Source of the DNA: Heterostelium album PN500 | Taxonomy: Eukaryota; Evosea; Eumycetozoa; Acytosteliales; Acytosteliaceae | NCBI RefSeq assembly: GCF_000004825.1 | Contig: NW_008805064.1 | Span: forward strand, 1,550,001 to 1,614,000 | Length of the DNA: 64,000 bases | Direction: 5' to 3' | Shown: positions 1-13,427 of the stretch, piece after piece | Layout: the number at the start of each line of letters is the position of its first letter | Position numbering within the stretch: the stretch's first letter is position 1 | The notes under the pieces: model-generated | The model's database searches: none | What the model was told of the DNA's origin: nothing | The model's input: only the letters and a program-made list of their open reading frames with translations | Program-made: the position numbers and the translations under genes

Positions 1-794
1 CTTATACATATTTCCATATTGTATGGATGGTGTTTGTTTCTTATCGACTTCGACTACACAAACTGACATTGCTAAAAAATGAATGAATGAATGAATTGGT
101 GGTTAGTGTGTTTTCATGCAATGAATTACAATAAAACAAAGATAAACTAGCTATCTACTTACTATTCTCATCTATAACTCTGTAGGTAACTAAAACGGTT
201 GATTGTGGTTGGAAAAAGTTGAGTACTGCGACGTTGGTCGACGGTAGGTATTTACCGTGACAAACCGTTCCGATGTAGGTCCACTCGAGGTAGGTCTCTG
301 TGTTCTTTGGCGCCTGTACACACTTCATTGAGTAACCGAATCGCAGTTCACTCTTCTCTAGACTCTTTCCGAAACTCCATTTCAAGTGACGTGCACTCGG
401 ATCGTTGTCGTATCCTCTGTATTCCTCGATCATCACCACCGTATTACTAGTTCTGATGTGTGGAAACAATCCACCAAATTCCTTCCACTCTAAATTTCTC
501 TTCCATGTACCTATTAAATAGCTATAGAAATCATTATCTGGTATTTGATACTAAACATGTAAATAACAACAACAACAACAACATTATATCAATATTAGTC
601 AACTACATTTCTTTTGTTATTCTTTGTTATGCTTTGTTTTGTTTTGTTTTTAGAATTCATACTCTTAATGGTTTAGGTACTGAATCTGTTGCTTCATCCG
701 TTGAATTTTGTTGTGGAGATGATCTATTAGGTGATTGATTATTACCATTCGCATTTAAAACAGGTGTAATACTAATCTTTCTCCAATTATCCAT
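1..794 (-). CDS. Uncharacterised protein, 5' part only
   Basis: This gene runs off the left edge. Exon 1 is 794-663 and starts MDNWRKISI. Exon 2 is 550-163. Exon 3 runs from 71 to beyond base 1. Donors are GTATGA at 662 and GTAAGT at 162; acceptors are TTTAG before 550 and TTTTTTAG before 71. The frame is kept across both introns (phases 0 and 1). The first 44 residues are Asn/Gln/Ser-rich and probably disordered. The rest is a compact folded part with FYSYLIGTWKRNLEW, then alternating hydrophobic beta-like stretches such as TVVMIEEYRG and VAVLNFFQ. That pattern could suit a lipocalin-like barrel, but this is only an impression. No signal peptide is visible. I do not recognise the family and assign no function. 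The gene model is fairly secure; the C-terminus is outside the window. Confidence 0.7.
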
Positions 795-2522
795 TCTTAA
801 ATCTTTATATATAATTTGATCAAACTTTATCTGTTTTATTCTTTATGTTTTTATTATTTTTATTTCAGAATACAAATAAAATTAAAGTTGATTTTGATTG
901 GGTGTTGCTTTGATAGTTTGATAATAGTGCTAAGAAACTGCGTGATGATTGATAACTATGTAAATTGGTGGTTTGGTTTTTTATATTTTTTTGTTTATAT
1001 TTTAAATTTTTGTTTTATTTTTAAATAAAAACATTACTACTGCACATTTATAATAATTTTTAAATAAACAAATAAGCTGACCAGGTGTAATAATAACTAG
1101 TTAGGGCATCACACAAACACAACAATCACACAAAAATGAAATTTAATTTTAGTTTTTTTTTTTTAAAAGTTTTTTTTTCTTTTTTTGTAAATTTCAACAC
1201 CCAGAGAAGAGTACTCTCTCGTCTATGTATATCTGGTTATCTTTACTTTATTTTTATTATTTATATTTATATTTATATGTTAAGTTTGCAAAGTTAATGT
1301 TAACATAACACAACATTGATCAATTTATGTATCTACAGCACAGACTTGTCAACTTGCATTCTCAAATGCATATAGGATAAGATATAATATTGATAATTGA
1401 AAATAAAAAGATAATCTATCTACAATTATCATATCTATATTTCAAGATAATTTAGATTCGCATTTTTTACTCTTTAGGTTGTAAAATCTTCGGTGTTCCC
1501 ATTTTTATCAAAACTATCAAAATCAAAAACAAAAAAAAAGATTATTATTTTTAAAGCTTAATAATAATTATTGTTCTTATAAAAAAATCGCATCGAATTG
1601 ATTGACCTGACCTCTGGTTAACCTAATACCAGGTGGGTTGTTGAAGAAACAAACACACATTATTTCGCTTTTTAAAGATCGAAAAGGTATTGAATTATTA
1701 CCTGGTGGTTTTGCAAGTTACGGCCGATGAAATGTCTTTAGATTTTGGCAACGAAAGAGGTGTTGCGGACCGATCAGAACAATTTCTAAAGTGTAGCGCA
1801 AGAGTGGAGTGGCGTCGTAAACTCTACTCTTTCACAACAAATTGTAGGAGTAAACAAACTCTAAAGGTGACGAAATTCCTTAACTATAAACTCTGTCTCA
1901 ATTACAAAAATACCATCTTTTTTCTTTTTTTGTGTTTTTATTTAAAGTCCGGTTTTGAAGCAAATGAAATTTACAATAAAAAGAAGATAATTTGTTTTTT
2001 TCCCAATAGAGATCAAATTTATAAAAAAAAAAAATATCACAAAAAAAAACAGTTTTTGATTTTTTTTTCTTTAATGCCGCAATTAAAAAAATGTAAAAAA
2101 ACGGTGGAACTCCTACAAATAGTTTGGCACCCCCAGCCACTTACACAAGGAGCTAGGTATTTTCAATTGCAGAAATTGCAAAACTCCTAAAAGATAAAAA
2201 AAAAAAAAAATGATGATCACCATCGAAATGATGTTTTTTGTGTGTGGTGAAATTAAAAACCCCTAAATCAAAAACCATTTAAATAAATAAATTGGGTATG
2301 TAAGTACACACAACAATAAAAAATAAAATTTAATATAGTTCTCTTCATAAAAATAATAATCAATAACAATTTCTTTTTTTATTGATTTGTTTTTTTTTTT
2401 TACTAATTTAGATAGGATTTGGTCATTTTAGAAAGATTCAATTCTATTCAATTGTGAAAAATCATAAATACATATATTATTTTATCCATATATATAATTA
2501 ATCAATAGTATATATATATAAA
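795..2522. other. Intergenic region, mostly AT-rich; holds a GC-elevated island
   Basis: This 1.7-kb gap separates the left-edge gene from the alpha-mannosidase. Most of it is A/T homopolymer and short hydrophobic chance ORFs (for example 816-1028). The part from about 1690 to 2190 differs in composition and is described separately. The last ~60 bases before 2523 form a TATATA-rich leader typical of dictyostelid promoters. Confidence 0.6.
1690..2190. other. GC-elevated intergenic island with complementary segments; possible ncRNA or relic
   Basis: From about 1700 to 1870 the DNA is far less AT-rich than its flanks. It contains a hairpin at 1800-1831: AAGAGTGGAGT pairs with ACTCTACTCTT through one G-T wobble around a 10-base loop. 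Segments further apart are also complementary: GTTTTGCAA at 1708-1716 with TTGCAAAAC at 2176-2184, and inside that TTGTAGGAGT at 1842-1851 with ACTCCTACAA at 2109-2118. An ATG-started 166-residue reading frame crosses it, but its second half is Lys/Phe/Asn homopolymer from AT-rich DNA and looks non-coding. A structured RNA, a decayed element or chance are all possible. Confidence 0.2.
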
Positions 2523-5500
2523 ATGAAAATTATAACATTTGCATTGTTGATGCTGGTGGCAACACTTGCAATCACAGCCAATGCAGCAAAGAAAAACAAA
2601 ATAAATAAACCATATATTGCTCCAATGGGTTCCAATACATTGAATGTTCACATTGTAGCACATACTCATGACGTAAATATCCTTCATTATTTCCATATTC
2701 CTTAATTCAATCAGCTGACTAACTTGGAAATTGAAATTTCAATTTTTATTATTAATTTTATTTTTCATTAAATATTAGGATGTTGGATGGTTAAAAACTG
2801 TAGATGAATATTATTATGGTGCTAATATGTCGATTCAATTTGCAGGTGTACAATATACAATTGATAGTGTAGTGGCTGGATTGCTCCAGAATCCAAACAG
2901 AAAGTTTATCTATGTGGAGATTGCATTCTTCATGAGATGGTGGCGTGAACAAACCGAAGAGACCCAAAAGGCTGTCACTCAATTGGTCCACAGCGGTCAA
3001 CTCGAATTTATCAACGGTGGTTGGTGTATGAACGACGAAGCTGCCACCTACTACGACGACATCATCGATCAGATGACCCTCGGACATCAATTCCTAAACG
3101 AACACTTTGGTGTCACCCCAAAGATTGGTTGGCACATCGACCCGTTCGGACACTCCAACACTCAAGCTACCATTTTCGGTAATATTGGATTCGATGCCTT
3201 TATTATTGGCCGTATGGATTATCAAGATATTGTAAGTGTATTTTAAATTTAACAAAACTTCCTGAAAAAAAAAAAACTGGAAACTGACCAAAAAAAATTA
3301 CTTTTTTCCGCAGGATACTAGATTAGCAAATAAACAAATGGAATTTATGTGGAGAGGATCAAAGAGTACTCCAGAATATCAAGTATTCACCAGTGTTTTG
3401 AGAGCTATGTATTGCACTCCATGGGGATTTAACTTTGAGGGTGGAGATGATCCCATTCAAGACGATCCAAACTTATTCAACTACAATATCCAAGAGAGAG
3501 CCGAAGCATTCATTGCTGTTGCTCAAGAGTACTCCACTCACTACCGTACCAACAATGTTTTGATTCCATTCGGTTGTGACTTCCAATACATGAATGCCAA
3601 CATGTACTTTAAGAACATCGATAAGCTTCTCGAATACATCAACGCCAACCCACAATACGGTATCAACGTTCTCTATTCCACTCCATCGATTTACATCGAC
3701 GCTGTCAACGCTGCAGGACTCACCTGGCAAGTAAAGACCGACGACTTGTTCCCATACGCCGACAACCAATATTCCTATTGGACCGGTTACTTTGTCAGTC
3801 GTCCAGCTCTCAAGGGTTATGTCCGTCAATCGAACGCATTGCTCCATGTCGCCGAACAACTTTTGGTCACTTCATCGGACGCCATTCCATCTGTCCAACA
3901 GTCGGAATACAACAACGTCGGTGTTCTCCGTGAAGCTTTGGGTGTCGCCCAACATCACGATGCCGTCGCCGGTACCGAACAACAACACGTCGCCTACGAC
4001 TATGCCGAGCGTCTCTCGATCGGACAATACTCTACCTACGACGCCCTCGACAGTGTTGTCTCCCAACTCCTCACCCAATCCTCGCCAGCTACTGCCCCAA
4101 CCCCAAGCATTCTTTTCTGTCCACTCTTGAACGAGTCTGCCTGTCCAGTTTTAGATTTGCTCGCCTACGGAACCTCAGTCCCAATCGTTCTCTACAACTC
4201 ACTCTCATGGACACGTGATGAATACGTTCGTTTCCCAATCCCAATCTCAACCGTCTCTGTTTCCACTAGCTCCGGTACTGTGCCATCGCAAACCACCTTG
4301 GAATTGGACGGAACTACCTGGGTATCTTTCACAGCCCACGTTCCACCAATGGGATACAACACATACATCGTTTCACCATCGTCCAACACCGAGAACAACG
4401 AAATCTCAGAAGCCAAGAAGATCGCAAAGTCTGCACAACTCTATGAAACCGTCTTATCGAATCCATTCATTTCCGTGCGTTTCGACAGTGTTTCTGGTGC
4501 TCTCCTCTCAATTACCAACGTTACCTCTGGTGCATTCATCAACATCACTCAAGAGTATCTCTTCTACTCACCATCGGTCGGTGACAACTCCTCGACCCAA
4601 TGTGACGGTGCCTACATTTTCCGTCCAATCGGTGCCGACGCCCACCAATTCCTCACTTCCAACCCACAGGTTTCATTGGTCCAAGGTCCACAAGTTCAAA
4701 CTCTAACTCGTTTCTGGAATGAAAACATGATTCAGGTGTTCCGTCTCTACACCAACGTTGACTACTTGGAGGTTGAAGAAACCGTTGGTCCCATCGACAT
4801 TGCCGACGGTCTCGGTAAGGAGGTGATCACCCGTTTCAACACTTCTCTCAACACCAACAACACCTGGTATTCCGATTCCAACGGTATGGAAATGGTGCAA
4901 CGTATCATCGACTATCGTTTCTCATGGGAGTACGTCAATGTCCAGCCGGTCGCCGGTAACTACGTGCCATTGAACGCCATCACCTACATCCAAGACACCG
5001 AGCAACAACTGCAACTCACATTCTTGACCGATCGTTCACGTTCGTGTGCATCGCTCGGTAACGGTGAGCTCGAAATGATGTTGCATCGTCGTACTCTGAT
5101 GGACGACGGTCGTGGTGTCGGTGAGCCAATGAACGAATCCACTCAGATCATCACAACGACTAAGATTGTTTTCCACCCAATTGGCAACGCCGCCCAGCAA
5201 TACTACCGTCCACGTGCACTCGAGCACGCACACCCACTCTACCCAATGTTCACAACCACTCAACAATCGAACAACGTTTGGAACAGCCAATACCAAGGTA
5301 GCTACTCGCCATTGAATTTCGACTTGCCCGAAGGCATCCGTTTGCACACACTTCAATGGTTGGACAGCTCCGACCCCTCTGTGATCTTGCGTCTCCAGAA
5401 TATCTATGCAATCGACGGTCAAGACACTGTCAACACTCAACCGGTTACTGTCGACCTCTCCAATTTGTTCTCGTTCTTCACCATCACCTCAGTCACTGAA

Positions 5501-5665
5501 ATGAATCTCTCAGCGACAATGAAATTGTCTAGCGTTAACCGTCTCGTTTGGAAGACTGCCACCGAAGTTGAATCTACCAAGACCACCGGAATCACCGATG
5601 ATTTCACAATCACCGTTTCCCCAATGGATGTTAGAACCTTTATCATCACATTAGAAAGTAACTAG
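2523..5665 (+). CDS. Lysosomal/secreted alpha-mannosidase, GH38
   Basis: This is a glycoside hydrolase family 38 enzyme that removes alpha-linked mannose from glycoproteins, probably in lysosomes or outside the cell. There are three exons, 2523-2672, 2779-3231 and 3314-5665, giving 984 residues. Residues 1-21 are a signal peptide ending ANA. The split motif HTHDDVGW (about residues 47-54) supplies the metal-binding His49 and Asp51. [10 protein letters not shown] holds the catalytic nucleophile Asp171. QHHDAVAGT near residue 416 carries the further metal-binding His of the family. Length matches lysosomal alpha-mannosidases (about 1000 residues). Exon 3 uses many C-ending codons, which suggests high expression. 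Several paralogues are usual in dictyostelids, so I assign no gene letter. Confidence 0.95.
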
Positions 5666-6571
5666 ATCTAATATATATAATAAACTTGTTAAATAAATAA
5701 ATTATTTTGTTAAAAAAAAACTCGACAACCATTGATCTTTTTTATTATTCCAAGTATCTGAAAAAAAACTAGTTTTTATCCATCAAAATGGTTGATTATT
5801 CAAAAGTGATATATTTCCAATAAGGAATTTAACATTGTGTAAATCAGAAATCTTTTCATATGACAGGTATTATCTATTTCATAATTCAAACATAGTCTTT
5901 TAAAAAATAAATAAAATAAATAAATTATATTAATAATAAAATAAAATATTTTAAGAGAATCAACCACTTTGATATATTTATTTCAGTACAAATATGTATA
6001 AAAAGGGGATTTGAGTCAAGTGAGAATGGTTGTGGTTTTAAAATATTTAAAGAGTGTTGAACATATGTTCTAAAAAGTGTTTGTTCAACCTTGATTGATT
6101 GTTGAAACAGTTAGAATGAAAATTTGATATTTTTCAATTTTATTTTTATTATCTATTGTTGATATCTCTATTCATTTTTTTTCGAATCGTGATAAAAAAA
6201 CACATGTTATCTTGCATTAAGCGACTCTATTAATTATATACATAATTTTATTTTTGTTACAAAAAATAAGATTAAAAGGAAGGTTTGCCTCAAATTAAAA
6301 TGAACATTCACAAATTATTGTAAAGAATTCTATTTTTTAAAATACTTTCCACTCCCTCAAGTATCTTTAAAGAGATTGATAAACCAATAAGTATAAATTA
6401 AATAAAATTAACATGAATATTGTATATTTTAAATATTTAATGAAGTTTTTATAATCCTAACTTATAAAAACTACAATTTCATTATTTTTTTTACTTTAAT
6501 CATTAAAATCCCCATTTAACTTTTAACTTTCTATTTCTTTTATTATAAATAAATATTTTAATAATAAAAAA
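5666..6571. other. Intergenic, no gene seen
   Basis: This is AT-rich DNA between the alpha-mannosidase stop and the small secreted protein. It holds AATAAA-like polyadenylation signals just after 5665 and otherwise only homopolymer-rich sequence. I see no conserved motif or open frame worth calling. Confidence 0.6.
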
Positions 6572-7072
6572 ATGTCAAAACAATCAATCTTTTTAATTTT
6601 ATTATTAAATATTCTATCTTGCTCTTTGGTACAGAGTGGTGATTGTATTCAGCAATTGGCAAAATATATGGATTTTGAAGATCATACAATACAGATGACA
6701 GCTGTCATGAAAACAGGTCAAGTTTATTACACTCGTCAAAGGATCACTGGATATCCAATTGGGACTTCCCCAAATTTAAATTTCATAACAAACATCGATA
6801 ATTTCCCGGTGAGGAGTGCCGATGACAATAAGTGTGTTAATGGTGGAACTTCTCAGCCATTTACCAAACCTATCACCAGTTGCTATGAAAGTTGTTTTAG
6901 AATCTATCCATACGGCAAATTCGTATTTCACCCAGTATGGATTCTTCCAGGTGACTCTGGCTACGTCTTCAATTTGACTTGCACTCCCAATTCCTCTGTG
7001 ATGTATGGTCAATCACAAGGCAATTTTTTCACTATCAGTTTCTTAAATCAAACAGTTAACTCTGGTTGTTAA
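6572..7072 (+). CDS. Small secreted cysteine-containing protein, unknown function
   Basis: This is a single-exon protein of 166 residues. Residues 1-22 form a clear signal peptide (ILLLNILSCSLVQS). The mature part has six cysteines, including the paired TSCYESC, and ends in Cys, so disulfide bonding outside the cell is likely. N-glycosylation sequons are NLT, NSS and NQT near the C-terminus. Codon use is balanced and the frame is clean, so it is a real gene rather than a chance ORF. Many dictyostelids carry large lineage-specific families of short secreted proteins like this; I do not recognise which one it is. It stands alone between two AT-rich gaps. Confidence 0.8.
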   Translation: MSKQSIFLILLLNILSCSLVQSGDCIQQLAKYMDFEDHTIQMTAVMKTGQVYYTRQRITGYPIGTSPNLNFITNIDNFPVRSADDNKCVNGGTSQPFTKPITSCYESCFRIYPYGKFVFHPVWILPGDSGYVFNLTCTPNSSVMYGQSQGNFFTISFLNQTVNSGC

Positions 7073-8134
7073 CCATCAATTACCTACCTATTTTACATTT
7101 ATTGGGATAAATATTTTAAAGATAAGGAGCATTAATAAAATAAATTTATTGGTTTTAAAAAAAATATAATATCATAAACATATAATTGACTATTAATTCA
7201 ACTAGTCCAAATCATTTATTATTTAGGTATCTTAAAAAAAAATAGATATCATTATAATTATTATTGTTGATTTTGTATCAATTTAAAAAAAAAAAAATAG
7301 TTTTATATTTTGAACTAATAGTTATTATTATTTAAAGTTCACACATCATCGACATTTTTGTCAATCTTAATAGTTGAGATAAATTGAATTCTATGGGGAG
7401 AAGTAATAAAAAAAATAAAGAGATGGAAGGGGGTTACTTTACTCCCATAGTGTTTGTTTGTTCAATCATAGATTCCATCAAGTAATAATAAACCATAGTA
7501 TAGATAAATATGATTATTTGATGAATATATTAGTATCACTAATATACTACAATAAAAAAAACTTTAAAAAAAAAGTAATTAAAAAATGTAAAAAAAAAAA
7601 ACTATCAATTTATTAAAAAATAAAAAAAATAAAAATTTGCAAAAATTATTTTGTTACCATGTGATTGATCAATCAAAAAATTACATTGTTGTTGATGCAT
7701 TATTAAGCAAATATATAAATAACCACAACACACACTCACACCCATATATATATATAATATTATTTAATAATATTAAATCAATCACCAATTATTTTACACT
7801 ATAATTTATATTTACAAAACCAAACAAGTTAAAAAAAATAATATTAATATTCTTTAAGATCAAGAAAGATTAAGATAAGATTAAGTTACAGTACATTTAA
7901 AACTTAACAATATAATTCAGGCAAAAAAAAAAAAAAAACTAAAAATAAAAATAAACATAAAACAAAGAGAGAATAGAATAGAGAGAGAGATAAAATAGAG
8001 TAATTCATTACAATGAATGATTGATTTGTAAATATATAGGAAGAGAATAATTAACAAACAGTAAAGTTAGTCATATAAATATAAATAATAGATAAATAGT
8101 AGATAGATAGTTTAAATACATATATGTATATAAA
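7073..8134. other. Intergenic and promoter region of the MORN-kinase gene
   Basis: This gap is dominated by A runs, with a GAGAGAGA-type purine tract around 7965-7995. A short upstream ATG at 8124 opens a four-codon frame (MYIK) that ends just before the kinase start at 8135. No further gene is visible. Confidence 0.5.
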
Positions 8135-11100
8135 ATGAATTTCGAAGTAATTAGACCATCAACATATCTATATGATGTTATTGTAAAACAAAATACAGAT
8201 TTACCAAATCATTATCAAGTATGTATATATATATATATATATATGTTGTTTATTATTACAGTTAATAATTAATATTGTTATTTTGATTATTATAGATTCA
8301 TTCGAATTATGGATTTTATTATGGACAGGTGAATGAATCGATGTATAAAGAGGGTTACGGTGTATTTCTATATTCAACCAGTACCTACTTGGGAAATTGG
8401 AAGAATGATCAAAAATTTGGTGAAGGTTCATTGGTTATCAATGATGGATATAGACATAGATATGAAAATAACAGTATCAACAACATTAGAAATAATAGTA
8501 GTGCAAGTAGTGTCGGTGTGATACCACCTACTTTGACTATTCAGAGTTTGGTATCACCCTATAAGGGTGCACACTTGGAGCATACACCGGTGATTGCAAA
8601 CAACCCGTCGTACAGTACGGTGTCGCGTATCAATGAGACATTCGATACCGTAGAGAACACCATGATGGAACTGACGCTACCACAGTATTTGGCGAAGCGC
8701 AACTACTACTCTGGCAAATGGCAGAACGGCAAAGCCAATGGAATCGGTTCGTTCCACTTTGCACAAGATCAATCGGTTCATCAAGATTTCTGGAGAAACG
8801 GTGTTGCCATTCGTTATATAAATCAAAATCAACAACTTAATTCAATAACAACATCGACAACATCTACAACTTCGACAACATCTGATCAACAACAACAACA
8901 GCAACAACAAGTTGAGAAATTAGTACAGAATGAAGAGTTGAAAAAGATGTTGGACGATTGGAAAAAAGTGGTCGGTTCCGACGATGACTTCCCGATATCA
9001 CGTCCATATCTTGGTGCAATGTCTGTACAGGAATCAAGTTCATTGATGACCTCGCCAACAGATGGTAATAGTACGAATAATACTACTACTACTACTACTG
9101 CTACAACAACTCCTACTAATAATACTGGTGATGCAAGACCGGCATTTTTAAAATCAACTAAATCCAGTCGTGACAATCAATATTCACTGAATAGTTTGTC
9201 GATAACACCAACACCAACCTCACCAATAAGTGAATCAAAATCACCTGTTTCTACACCTTCCACTGTCAGCTCTCAGATGCAATTCAGTCCGCCAACCGTT
9301 GGAAACAATCTAACTTCACAATTGATTCAACAATCGCAATCATCTTCACTATCTCAGTCGGTACCATCGATATCATCATCATCATCATCTTCACCATCAC
9401 CCAATAATCAACAACAACAACAAGTACAACAAGTACAACTAAATTTAACAAGTAAACAATCATTTGGAGTTATAACATCATCTTATCTGAAAAATAGAAT
9501 TGAGAATGAAGAAAAGTTCTTCATTGCGCTGATTATGTTCATTTCGAAATGGGAGTTACCGTTGAATGCTATGCTACCGAGTGGCGCTAGTTCGACGCCT
9601 GGCAATATGATGCACTCGTCAGGCATTGTCAGTCCAAACTTTATGATTGTCGTTCCCGATATTGAGTCGGCGACATTCCTACCGCTGTCGTCACTGGTCA
9701 TGCATTGCAACATCATGGAGAAGATGATCTACCGACTCCTTACCGACCCGGAAACACGATCGACTCTCAATCATCACGTCCACCAGCAACACATCAACCC
9801 GGGCGGTGCAGAGAACAACAACAACTTGATCACCAGCACTTCGACCGCGTCGACGACACGCGACGAACGCGAGTTGAACAAGTTGATTCCGTTCTGCATC
9901 GAGGTGGAAGCCACCGAGGATACCAACAACATCCAGCGGTTCAACATCGACCCGATCGTTGCCAACCTCAAACTCTTCACCAAGCCAATCACCGACTTCA
10001 ACTCGATACCCTCGTTCCTCGTTCACTACATATGCGACATTGTCTCTGCATTCAAAAAGGACAAACCATTCGAACTCTATTTCCTGAACACTCGATTCCA
10101 CGCCGTTCAAGAGCAGTTCATCCAATTGATAAACAAGATAGAATCGTACAATAACTCGATATTGGTCAGTCAGCAACAGCAATCGGCGAACATCATACAA
10201 CAGCAAATTAAAGGAACGTTAAGACCGTCTTCAAGAGGAGTGGTTACCAATCCAAATGGTACAATCAAAATGAATAGTACTACCATTGGTTCATCTAAAT
10301 TAACAGCCACATCTACAACGACAACAAACTCAACAAATGCAACAAACTCAACAACTACAACAACAACAACTACATCACCATCACCACCAGGACCAAATAG
10401 TTCAGTACCGTCACGTCCTAGGAATCAACCGTTTACCATTCAAAAGCAATCTACCATTGACAATATCAATAAGTTCAACATTGCAGAGCAAGAGAAAAAC
10501 AAAGCGTTGGCCAACTCCTCTTTGTTATCGAAGCGACAACATCTCGATAAATCAACATTGGATTTCGTATATCATTTGTTCCGTTCGTCTTTTGTCATGC
10601 CAAGAGCACTCGAAAGTTCAATACAACTACTCGAGTCGATCACCGCCAATATCAACTCACTGAAAGACGCTCTGCGTAAGAGGATAAAGCTATTCAAAGA
10701 AGCTGCACAGGTAGATATTCTCATTGCAAAGAGTAATAGTAATAATACAACAACAACAACAACGATTCAATCACAACAACAACAACAACAACAAGTCAAT
10801 CCACTGGTGGCAAACAACATCGAACATTGTAAAGAATATATGAAGTTGAAAGACCGACAGATTCAACAGTTCATCGAGAGTCAAGATCGTGAACTGGCAT
10901 TGTTCGACCACACCAGCGATGTCTGTGATAAACTCTGCAAAGTTCTATTCAAACAGCTGCTCAACATCACCATTAAACGACTCACAGTCGCAGCTAATTT
11001 CATTCAGAGAATTAACAGTTCAACAAAAGCAAATACAAATAATGAAACAACAACAACAACAACAACTACTACTACAACACAACCACTCTTAACAACAGAG

Positions 11101-13350
11101 TATATTATTAAATTTATCAAACATATATTTAATATCTCTTCAAAGTTACTAAATATATGTAGTTCTCCTTCATTGTCAAGTGAAAAAGGTAATTATAATT
11201 TATTAACATTCTATATCTATATTATATACTAATTAATATCTATCTTTATTTATAGATTTATTAAATAATATCAAACAGTTTATGTCACAACAAAGTAAAT
11301 TATTTGCTTTACTACCTCAGAAACCAGTGGTACAACAACAACAACAACCGACTGCTGCAGCTACAGCAACTTCGAGTAGTACACCAGATAAATCATCACC
11401 TTCACCATCTACATTTAGTTTAGGTGGTCTAATGGGTATATTCTCAAAGAAGAATCTCGAGTTCTTCTCTATCAATGAACCAAATGGAGCGAATGAACAA
11501 ACTACTACAGCACCAACACCAGCCAACTCTACCAATACAACACCAGCAACAACGCCAACAAAGAAATCAGATCTAGATAAAAGCGCTGATAATATATCAT
11601 CAACATCGAATAATAATGATACTTCACTTAATACAAGTATAACTATTATTACACCATTAAGTAAGTATAGTAGTATAGTAGAAACAAGCAATCAAATCAA
11701 AAATGATGATCTTATGTATCTGTTTATTAATTAATTAATATTATGTTCAAATCAAATAGATAAACTATCAGGTGATATCATTCAAGGAAACTATCATTTG
11801 ATTCCAATTCTATCTACTTGTGGAGATGAGATGACCATTGCCTATCTAACTACGATTCTCGCTGAAACAAGATCCAGTCTAAAAGAGAAGCCAATAGAGT
11901 CAATCAATTATTTAGTTAATGTATTACTTCAAACAACGATGACATGTACATTTAAGACCTATCGTTGTGAAGTTTTCAAAACTATTGCACCACTTGTTAA
12001 AATATGTATGTAAAAATAATGGTCGATCAACCATTCACAACAATAATTAAAAATTAACTATTTTTTTAACTCTATAATATATATAGATAAATTAAAAGAT
12101 GAATTATTTCAAAAGAATAAGGATCTATTAAAGATATTAATGGATACATGTATTAAAGATGAGATATTCATATTCGCACCATATTATTGTATGTTTTTAG
12201 CGAATGCATGCGATGACCTCTCTGTGAAATCAAAACAGGAATTCATTGCTATGTTTGGTGTTCAAATGTTCATCGATCTCATGGAGAAAGCCAATTCAAA
12301 GATTACAATATCCGGTGCTGATATACTTCGTGCTCAATCTGCTCAAATCCTAATACATTTAGCAAAAGCATCATGTAAGTGACAACAACAATATATATCA
12401 TTCTTCATGCTTGTACAAGTAACAATTAACATCTTTTTGTTGTTATTTTAGTTGATTGTTTAGCAGATATAAAGAATCGTGGTGGTTTGAGTACGATTTT
12501 GGAACTTTGTAAGCTGGGACAGGTATTCTCGCATACCAAGATCGAGGAGACCGATTTGGTGATTGGCGAGTTCTTGGGAGCAGGTGCATTGGCGCGTGTT
12601 AACAAGGCGCAGTGGAATGGCAAGGAAGTAGCGGTCAAGATATTCAATGAGGGATCGTATTCATTCCGTTTGGAGGACTTCTTGAAGGAGGTGGCGATCA
12701 TGGGTTTGATCAACCATCCGAATCTTCTCAAACTCGAAGGTGCTTGTATCATCCCGAGAAATGCGGAATCCACCTTTATGATCGTCACGGAGATCATGCA
12801 CAAGGGTACACTGCTGGATGTCATCAAGAAGAGTCATCCACTTTCCTACTCGACCATTGTGCGACATGCACTGTCGGTTGCTCGCGGTCTTGACTACCTG
12901 CATTCGATCGATATGATTCATCGTGATATCAAAGCTGCCAATATTCTAGTGGATAAACATGATTTCGCAAAGGTAGGTGATTTCGGACTGAGTAGAATCG
13001 TGTCGAACGTCAACATGACGGCGGTTGCCGGTACACCGAAATGGGAAGCTCCAGAGTGTCTCTCGGGAGAAGTCTATACTTCGGCTGCTGATGTATACAG
13101 CTTTGGAATGATGATGTACGAGATGGTTACAGGTGAAGAACCATACCCCGAAATCCAAACGATCGTTGAACTGGTGCGTACAGTCTACGAAAAGAAAATC
13201 AAACCAAAGATTCCAAGCTCCGTACACTCCAGTCTGAGTTCTCTTATCAAAGAATGTCTAAGTCATTCCGCAAAGAAACGTCCTACAATGGTACAAATCC
13301 GTGCCAGACTTGAAGAAGCACTAGAAAATCCACCAAAATCAACATACTAA
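8135..13350 (+). CDS. MORN-repeat TKL-type protein kinase
   Basis: Six exons (8135-8218, 8296-11188, 11256-11660, 11760-12005, 12087-12374, 12452-13350) keep one frame and give 1604 residues. N-terminal MORN-type repeats are visible (YYGQVNESMYKEGYG, YLGNWKNDQKFGEG, YYSGKWQNGKANGIG); such repeats often bind membranes or partners. The middle is Gln/Thr/Ser/Asn-rich with predicted helical stretches between low-complexity tracts. Exons 4-5 look alpha-helical, possibly armadillo-like. The kinase domain covers about residues 1338-1595: glycine loop GAGALARV, lysine in VAVKIF, catalytic HRDIKAANIL, DFGLS, and the WEAPE activation end. All catalytic residues are present, so it should be active on Ser/Thr. 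WEAPE and the overall sequence place it among tyrosine-kinase-like kinases. The glycine loop lacks the usual aromatic residue. Confidence 0.93.
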
Positions 13351-13427
13351 AATGAATAATCTTATTCAAACCACCATTTTTAGTTGTATATAAAATTAAT
13401 AAATTTATTTTCACATTCTTCTCTTTT

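Noticed and set aside
1690-2190. 166-codon frame on the plus strand as a protein gene
   Set aside because: The second half is Lys/Phe/Asn homopolymer from AT-rich DNA, there is no recognisable motif and no splice model improves it. The region is kept only as a compositional island.
4215-4706. 163-codon alternative frame inside the alpha-mannosidase exon
   Set aside because: A shadow of the true frame in C-rich codon context.
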